DNA of 64,000 nucleotides from Mucidula mucida (Eukaryota; Basidiomycota; Agaricomycetes; Agaricales; Physalacriaceae): the NCBI GenBank assembly GCA_015501055.1, contig JADNYV010000006.1, positions 310,001 through 374,000 on the forward strand, read 5' to 3'. Shown here piece by piece: positions 57,495-64,000 of the stretch (within the stretch, counting starts at the first letter, position 1; each line of letters starts with the position of its first letter). Under the pieces are notes generated by a model. It did not search any database. It worked only from the letters and a program-made list of their open reading frames with translations, and was not told the origin of the DNA. A program made the position numbers and the translations under genes.

Positions 57495-60400
57495 TCACCC
57501 AGCGCTCAAAACACCTCCAGTACCACGGCTGTCTGCAAGTGGGCCGACTATCAACCAGTCTGGAACTGGTATACCAGTGCGAATGGGGAAAAGTCTGGCG
57601 ACTCTTTCCAATCCTGCGCTGTCGGTTGACTGCATCATGAGCATATTACCGTTCGAATTCGATGGATGAGAATGCAAGAATATCAGCCCTAGAGCGTCCA
57701 GGATGTCAGTCGATATCTCAAGATATGAGATTCTCTGTTCACCAATTCCGGGCCCATCAAGTGGACGCTGAGGTACGCATTTCATTTGAGCTGAGAAGGA
57801 GGCATCATTTCCGATAACCACCACATTGCCTTGACTTAGTGAATCATTCTCAAAGGCTTCTGAGCTACGAATGATCTCGGAATCGAGTCTATGATAGAGC
57901 TCCAGATCGTGAGCGATACGAAGTGCCACGTTCATTTCGTGGGTATGATTGTCGTCGGGGATCACCAGAGTAATTGGTCCATTGCTGGAGAGTACAGCTT
58001 GAATCCGTCCTGATGCCTGAATAGTGTTTTGTTTTGATTGATTGACAACCTGAACGACTGTCAGGTGTAATTCCACAGAACGAACATCATCCATACCTTC
58101 CAGACTTTACGATTGACAGCTTCGAAGTAGATGATACCGTCTTCATCGTCGTTCAGATGAATTGGGGTATCATCAATGAGGAGTCTGGATATCGGGAAGA
58201 CATTCGTGTCAACGGACAATCCCTCCACGTTCGAGGTCTTCACCCGAACACGGTCATCATTCCCGTTTGATCTTTGAACAGAGAGCCGCCCTAACCTGAA
58301 ATGTTCATCTTCAGCCATAGAAATATTGACCTGATCGGTTTGTACCTTCCAGGAATCGTTAGCGCCTGGATGCTCCAGCCATGGAGGGAGCCGACTTCTG
58401 CAGGAATGGAAACCGTGAGTGTAAATCTCTCAGCAAGAGTAAGCCGAGTAGGATATGCGGAGATGGCGTTTTCCAGGAAAGATATCACTTGAGCATTCTT
58501 GAAGACGGTGGAATACCAGTGGCTCTCGCCTGGATCTTCGCGTAGACTTGAGTGCAGCTCACATCAGTATGAATCCTTTCGAGGATGTTAAGAGTACATA
58601 CGTCACGTTAGCAACAGGATTCCAGGTCTCCAGGATGCTGACAGCCTCTCGGGAGTGCCACGCTGGTACATTCTCATCATCACCTCTGGTATTGTCCAAA
58701 TGAGGACAATAGAAGGGGGAGGGGTGACCTTCTCACCCGTGTATAGCAAGGATTGGTGTATCCACCAGATTACTCATGAACAAGTCATTATTGTCGGGAG
58801 TCAGCGAAGATTCTAAAACGGAGAGCAGGATGGGATCCGTGAAACGCGCAGACCTTCATCAAAGTTAGAGACGCGAAGCATTGAAGGGTCTAGACGATAC
58901 CTCGACATAGTCAGCGGCACATAGGACTGCGACTTGATGTAGGCTGAAGCTGGGACAACTAGAGGAGGAAGAACTTAGTATTTTGAGGACGTGAGCGACT
59001 AGAACAAAACCTGCGACAACTCGTTGAGGGTATCGTGAGGCGATGTGCCACGCGCCTTGACCGCCATTGGAATGTCCTAGAAGAATCACAGGAGAGTTCA
59101 TTGGAAACTTCCAGGGATGAAAGACGGAATTATGGCCTAATATGCAGGCAAGGGCATCCACGCTTGACCAGGCATCTCTTCTGCTAGGTCCATGCCAATC
59201 AAGTCCCTAAGTAGTCAAGCATTGAGCTCAAATGGGGTGAAGAAGGAGACTGATGCGTACCCATGAGGTTCTTCCGCTTGGAAGAACGAACCAACTGTGA
59301 GGACTCCGCGGCAAAGAATCTGCCCAAAATGTTTGGTCGACGATGTCGACCCCGGCTCCGTCTGGTTGACAATCAGAGATATGGAACCGAATCAGTGCAA
59401 ATAAGAATTTACGAAGTGCGAGAATAGGTGGCTTAGGCACGTCCTGACTTTGGAGTTCTGGAGGAATCGCGCTAAATGTGGTTGGCATAGACTTGGCGAA
59501 GAAATACGTCGCCAGAATAGGCGAGAAGACCTCCTTATCCCACATGTCGCGGTGACTAACCGGCAAAGACACGAATACCTCTCGAGAATCAGAGCCAGAA
59601 GTCAGCTGCAATATCATTACAAGAGATTTGTGGCGAAATTGACGCGATTGTGTAATGCGAATAGGGACGATGCGAGTTTGACCATCGGCAATTCGTGTCG
59701 TTTGAACAAGTTCTAGCGCGATATCCTGGTGAGTTTGAATGAGTACAAGAGATAATAACGATACGAAAGTCATACCGCAGAACGCGACGACACCTTAGTG
59801 ACCGCCCAAGAACCAGCGATGCTCCGCATACCAACGCCAATGGCATCACCGAATGCAAAACCATCGACAAAGTCGCAAAAAACATCTTGAGTCGGTTCGC
59901 GCGCGAACAAGACTTCCTCGTCCTCGATATCAAATGTTAGAGAGATGCTTTGCACTGGTATGTCCCTTCCTTGGCTATGGGGATCGCCAAAGAGCCGGAT
60001 CTGAAGGGAATAAGGACGCAAGGCGATATAATTGAAAGTAGTACCTCATAATCCCCGCTCACAAAGATATCATAGGTTGTCGGTGAAATCTTGGAGGGAG
60101 CACTGGGGAATGGAACGACACGAGGCAATCCACGTTCCATCGCGTAAATATTTCCAGCATACCAACGAGGGAACAAATTTGCATCTTCTGTGGTAGGAAG
60201 AATGGTGAAATAAGAGCCCTGGATCAGTTGAACCCGCAGATGAGGTTCCGATCGCACTTGCTTCGGGGGGCGAACGGTCAATGTTGTGTGAAGGACAGCG
60301 TGATGCTGAAGGACGGCCCATCCCTCTGTTGCGCGAAGGGATTCCCACCTGAAGATAGATATTTCAGCGGACAATTCGCGCGTTAGGAAACATCGGAAAG

Positions 60401-60827
60401 GACCTGATATTGGGGAAGGAGACTTGCAGAGTCCCATTCTCTTCTACCACTGTTGTGGCCCAAGAAACGCGCCCTCCATCAGCATACGAAGAGGGCCAAG
60501 TCTTGTGGTAATCGATCGGTTCAGACACTGCATGGTATAGTAGTATGAGTGTGTGCTCCGGAGGCTAGATCGTGGCCACTTTACAGTTCAGGGGAAAGGA
60601 AGGGCTGAGGAATTGTTGCTCTCTTGCTTGGATCGGGAAAGGCCCAAGTATCTGAAGCATTATTTCATCAGCAACTTGACGCATCGCAAGAAAAATATAC
60701 TTACATCCCAACTGGTAGACAATTCAAGAGACCATCTGTTCGCTGCGTTCGCGTCAAATGTGACTTGAGTAGCTCTAGCAGTCGAGAAGATGGTCATGAC
60801 CCAAAATGAACAGCGGTGCAACAGCAT
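57495..60827 (-). CDS. secreted alpha/beta-hydrolase, prolyl-oligopeptidase (S9)-like
   Basis: A large multi-exon minus-strand gene, ATG 60827 to TGA 57495-57497. The N-terminus (MLLHRCSFWVMTIFSTARAT) looks like a signal peptide. A long N-terminal part with beta-rich sequence follows (PIDYHKTWPSSYADGGRVSW, NLFPRWYAGNIYAMERGLPR, VFCDFVDGFAFGDAIGVGM). The catalytic region has nucleophile serine motif ILLGHSNGGQGAWHIASRYP. An Asp-containing loop follows (AIHGGDDENVPAWHSREAVS), then the histidine in EDPGESHWYSTVF. The domain order and GHSNGGQG(A/T)W motif match fungal proteins labelled peptidase S9/prolyl oligopeptidase. A C-terminal domain of about 300 residues has no name I know. Whether it cleaves peptides or esters is unclear. 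A 121 bp divergent promoter separates it from TMA7. Confidence 0.8.
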
Positions 60828-60948
60828 TACCCAGAACTATGAAGGGGGAAAGTATATGGGGAAAAGTAAGCCTCAGTAAGCACTGAAGCTTCGTCACGTC
60901 ACATCAACCTCTCAATCAATCCGCCATCTACAATAATCCTCAGTCATA
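60828..60948. promoter_or_regulatory. 121 bp divergent promoter
   Basis: Shared upstream space of the hydrolase (minus) and TMA7 (plus). It contains gtatatggggaaaa but no clear TATA box. Confidence 0.45.
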
Positions 60949-61355
60949 ATGTCCGGTAGACAAGGTGGCAAATTGAAGCCTTTGAAGGTCATTGAAATGA
61001 TTCTGTGATTGCACTGGTGCCCATTATCTTCCGTACAGGCCCCCAAGAAGGACAAGAAGGAGGAAACCGATGATGAGATTGCCTTCAAGGAGAAAAAGAA
61101 GGCTGAGGCCGAGGCACTCAAGGCTGCAAGGGAGAAAGGTGTGTATTTGTATACCTCCTACATGAGCGGTACTAACCCGAATCGGTTTTACAGCACTGAA
61201 AGGTATGTAACAACATGTCCTGCCTCGGACAAAGTGTTTATGCTGTCCGTCTACCGTAGGTGGAGCGCCTGCTGGGGGAGGTATCAAGAAGTGGGTCGCC
61301 TTCGTGACAGGTGTTCGCATGCTGACAGCGATAAACCAGGTCGGGCAAGAAATAG
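60949..61355 (+). CDS. TMA7: translation machinery-associated protein TMA7
   Basis: TMA7 is a small, highly conserved ribosome-associated protein. Five exons (60949-60987, 61039-61138, 61194-61202, 61260-61290, 61340-61355) sum to 195 nt, or 64 aa, the length of the yeast protein. It reads MSGRQGGKLKPLKAPKKDKK, then EIAFKEKKKAEAEALKAARE, ALKGGAPAGGGIKKSGKK. The third exon is only 9 nt (CACTGAAAG), and the last is 16 nt including the stop. All splices have GT...AG ends, and only this chain gives the conserved GGGIKKSGKK end. No other reading of the last exon is conserved. Confidence 0.93.
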
Positions 61356-61714
61356 ACGCCACGTTCTGCTGTTACTGGTCTTCGAACACTCTTTGCACTC
61401 ATTACTCCCGTTGTCGATTTTGTTGTATTTTGCTTAATTTCTCTGCTTTACGACGTGTCAAGAGCGCCGCTGGCAATGCTAAGGTTGAGATTGACTGGAA
61501 ATGAACGTGAAACGCCGCATGCGCTGTTTACAGACTCAAGGTTGCCAACTTGCAAGTATCTGACCTTTTGCCGTCGAATTCTGAGCAGTATGAATGTATG
61601 TATCCAATAGTTGAGGGGGAAGAGGCAACGTTGAATTTGGTGATGTTTGGAAAAGTAGTGCCGAAATTTGGCCTCTCATAACATCACCACCACCGTCTAC
61701 CGTCGCCGACCCCA
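61356..61714. promoter_or_regulatory. TMA7 3' region and striatin promoter
   Basis: 359 bases, no gene. The part after 61660 (ctcataacatcaccaccaccgtctacc) is the probable 5' leader of striatin. Confidence 0.4.
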
Positions 61715-64000
61715 ATGTCGATGTTGGGCCCGCTGCAAGGCCTGCAGCCTAATAGCCAACAACAGCAACAGATCTCGCAGAACCAGCAGCAACAGCAGGG
61801 ACCACAAAATAACATCCCTCCGCCTCCACCCCAGAATGGCCAGGATTACACGCTTTCCAGCGTCCTCCACTTTCTCCAGACCGAATGGCGCAGATACGAA
61901 CGCGACCGTAACGAATGGGAGATAGAACGTGCAGAAATGAGGGTGCGTCGTCGTCGTTGGGTTGGTTGTCGCGCGTTTGCTCATTACTTTTTGCAGGCGC
62001 GGATTGCGCTCCTTGAAGGAGAACGGCGCTCGTTTGAGAACGTCAAGCTCGATCTCATGCGCCGTATCAAAATGCTTGAATATGCGCTGCGAATGGAACG
62101 GTTAGTCCACCGCTTGTCTTGCGACCTCCGAGCACCGACCAGTTTTGCGTGTCCTTCCCTCCAGCTCCAAGCAGCTCACGACTTCCACGTCGCAGCCCGC
62201 GCCCACCAAATCCTTGGGTCTGAATCAGGTCACTTCACAGAAAGAGGACTCTCACATCCACAAAGAGGGAAGCAGCGGCAGCGGGTCCCCCAGGAGCGAC
62301 GGTACATCAGTCCCGTCTCCATGTCTCTGTTCTCGTTGAAACGCGCCCATTTTCCAGATTCTCCGCTTCCAGACACTCGACTTCCGAATGGTGTGCCACC
62401 GTCCATCGGTCCGTCTGGTCGTCCAATGTCCTGGGCTGGCTCGGTTTGGCCGGCGACCGGTTCAACAGTCGCGGGTCTTGGAAAGCCACCTCCGGGTCGC
62501 GACCCCAAGAGTCGAGCGCGAAGTCGCGATTATTTAAAGCAGTGCGTCCCTTGACTTTAGCAAAAAATCCTCTATTCATCGTCTGTTGAGATGTCTCCAA
62601 GAAATTTCGTATCTAACCTCTCCACAAGCCATGAATCCTCTCCCGAATCGACCTCTACTCAATAACCCATCTATGCCACTCTCCCTCCCCAACGTGCCCT
62701 CCTTTGACCAGATGCCTTACAATGGCCGACCTCGAAAAATCCTACCTTCGGAAGCTGGTAGTAACCTCCTGAATGGAATCAATATCATGACCGGTCCTTC
62801 CTCTGCCCCCGCTTCTACTGGCGCTCAGATGCAGCCTCTGGAGCGCAGTAATCCCCTTGGCTCTGGAATACTCCAACAGCACGTTCCAGGGGCACCAATG
62901 CAGTCTACCTCCCAACAGCAACAGCAACAACAGTCTCCTGCTGGACCTTCCCAGCCCCCTCCATCGCTCTCTGATACCCAAAACGAGCGCGAGAGGGAAC
63001 CTGATTCGGAGCCCCGCCAACTCACTGCCATCTTCCGACCTGAACCTGACTGGAAGGAGAGATTACGACAATCCCATGAAGCCTCTGAGCAAGCCAGGCT
63101 TGCGAGGGAGAGCCAGATGGAAGAGGAGGAGTTGAAAGAGGACGAAGGTGATGTTGACGATGAAGAAAATGTTGAAACTGAGGGTGAAGGAAGCAAAATG
63201 TGGAAAACTAAGCGGACACTGAGAAAGTACGTGTCCTCAGCTCCTCCACCCTTTGATGTATTCAAAGTTCCTCAGTCATTTGGACGCTGTTCGAGCGCTC
63301 GCTTTCCATCCAACGGAATTATGTCTTGCAACTGGCGGCGACGACTGTACAGTCAAGATATGGCGCATGGACGTCGCCAGTCTAACATCTTCAACGTACG
63401 CCCACCGGAACCTATACCCGTTGACTGGTATTGATTCGCTTGTTTGTAGATCTCGGCCTACAACGGAGGTTGAACCCCAGATAACTCTTCGGGGGCACTC
63501 TGCAGCGATTACGCGGTTAATACACGCGCCGTCCAGACGGTTACTCTACTCTGCATCTCTGGATTCGTCAATACGCGTTTGGGTACTGCCACCACCTTCA
63601 CACACGACATATGCGCCGTATGACGAAACGCGGGCAAGGGGTGAACTCATCGGACATACGGATGCAGTGTGGGATTTGGCTCTTGTTCGGGACGAGACTA
63701 CCCTGATCAGCTGTGGCGCCGAGGGTGCCGTCAAAGTCTGGGATGTCAGTGGACCGAGTGCAGGGCATCTTAAATTGACCTGGGGTTGGCATGGTCTGGA
63801 CAGCGGAGACAGCGAGGAGAACCACGAAGGAGATGTTCCAGGCGCCACCGCTGTCGAGGCGCTCAAGGTCGATCTCAAGCAAGTCGCGGTTGCATATCAA
63901 AATGCAGTCATCAAGATTTTTGAGATTGAGAATGGGAAGGAAATTTCTCGGTTAGCCAGCGACAGCACTTATGGTATGTCTTCCTCCGATGTTCACTCGG
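61715..64000 (+). CDS. striatin (STRIPAK scaffold), 5' part
   Basis: Striatin is the PP2A B''' scaffold of the STRIPAK complex, which in fungi controls cell fusion, septation and fruiting-body development. The start is ATG 61715, and the gene runs off the window. Residues 10-35 are Gln-rich. QDYTLSSVLHFLQTEWRRYE begins the N-terminal coiled coil, then EWEIERAEMRARIALLEGER and VKLDLMRRIKMLEYALRMER, the oligomerisation and PP2A/caveolin-binding segment. A Ser/Pro-rich linker with a second Gln run (about 62911-62935) and an acidic block (EEEELKEDEGDVDDEENVET) precedes WD40 repeats from about 63480: RGHSAAITRLIHAPSRRLLY, LIGHTDAVWDLALVRDETTL, GAEGAVKVWDVSG, and KIFEIENGKEISR. At least five introns; some splices in the linker are not fully resolved. 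Confidence 0.9.
61739..61805 (+). repeat. CAG/CAA-rich tract encoding poly-Gln
   Basis: A run of mixed CAG and CAA codons inside striatin exon 1 (NSQQQQQISQNQQQQQG). It is imperfect, which limits slippage. A second similar run lies at about 62911-62935. Confidence 0.6.

Noticed and set aside
61697..61984. Leucine-rich minus-strand frame
   Set aside because: Complement of the CAG/CAA-rich striatin exon, which yields leucine runs by chance.
1..64000. Transposons, CRISPR arrays, tRNA or rRNA genes
   Set aside because: I saw no transposase or reverse-transcriptase motifs, no long terminal or inverted repeats, no spaced direct repeats, and no cloverleaf with A and B boxes that I could support by eye.

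Overview
This window is nuclear DNA of a filamentous basidiomycete, most likely an Agaricomycete (mushroom or wood-rot fungus). Genes are broken by many 45-60 bp introns with GT...AG ends and CTNAC-like branch sites, and intergenic spaces are short. The content fits that group: a class I hydrophobin, an alcohol oxidase of the wood-rot GMC type, a secreted aryl-alcohol-oxidase-like GMC enzyme, a P450 relic, and basidiomycete-style orphan families. I rebuilt splicing by hand. Where exon sums are divisible by three and family motifs join correctly, I trust the model.

Layout. 0-4 kb: a 5'-truncated GH51 arabinofuranosidase tail, then the La RNA chaperone. 4-8 kb: a decayed P450 and a hydrophobin. 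8-17 kb: a Hook-type dynein adaptor converging on mitochondrial acetyl-CoA hydrolase ACH1, a cysteine-rich two-TM protein and a DUF1348/NTF2-like protein. 17.5-21 kb: alcohol oxidase. 21-26.6 kb: a nuclear protein with a repeated P-F-G motif, divergent from GRC3 (polynucleotide 5'-kinase), then a class I glutamine amidotransferase-like protein. 27.5-31.3 kb: class I histone deacetylase divergent from a secreted PLC-like phosphodiesterase. 31.4-41.3 kb: MCMBP, a CDC50/LEM3 flippase subunit, RNA 3'-phosphate cyclase, NEP1/EMG1 and SEC14. 41.5-48.8 kb: a coiled-coil protein, an AA3-type GMC oxidoreductase, a small beta-trefoil-like protein and an HSF-domain factor of SKN7 type. 50-57 kb: NOT1, the scaffold of CCR4-NOT. 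57.5-64 kb: a secreted alpha/beta-hydrolase (S9-like), TMA7 and the 5' part of striatin.

Most genes are conserved housekeeping functions in RNA processing and decay (La, GRC3, RtcA, NEP1, NOT1), ribosome function (TMA7), membrane traffic (CDC50, SEC14, Hook), chromatin and replication (HDAC, MCMBP), and signalling (striatin, HSF/SKN7-like). They are interspersed with secreted or lifestyle genes. I see no biosynthetic cluster, no transposon with clear ends, no CRISPR and no confident tRNA. The most notable signals are two micro-exons (5 nt and 9 nt), a cluster of coding frameshifts in conserved genes between 31.4 and 41.3 kb (assembly error or decay), GC-AG introns in alcohol oxidase, a SKN7-type HSF protein with no receiver domain, and a P450 that lost about 150 residues including its ExxR motif. 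I did not find a convincing new multi-gene system.
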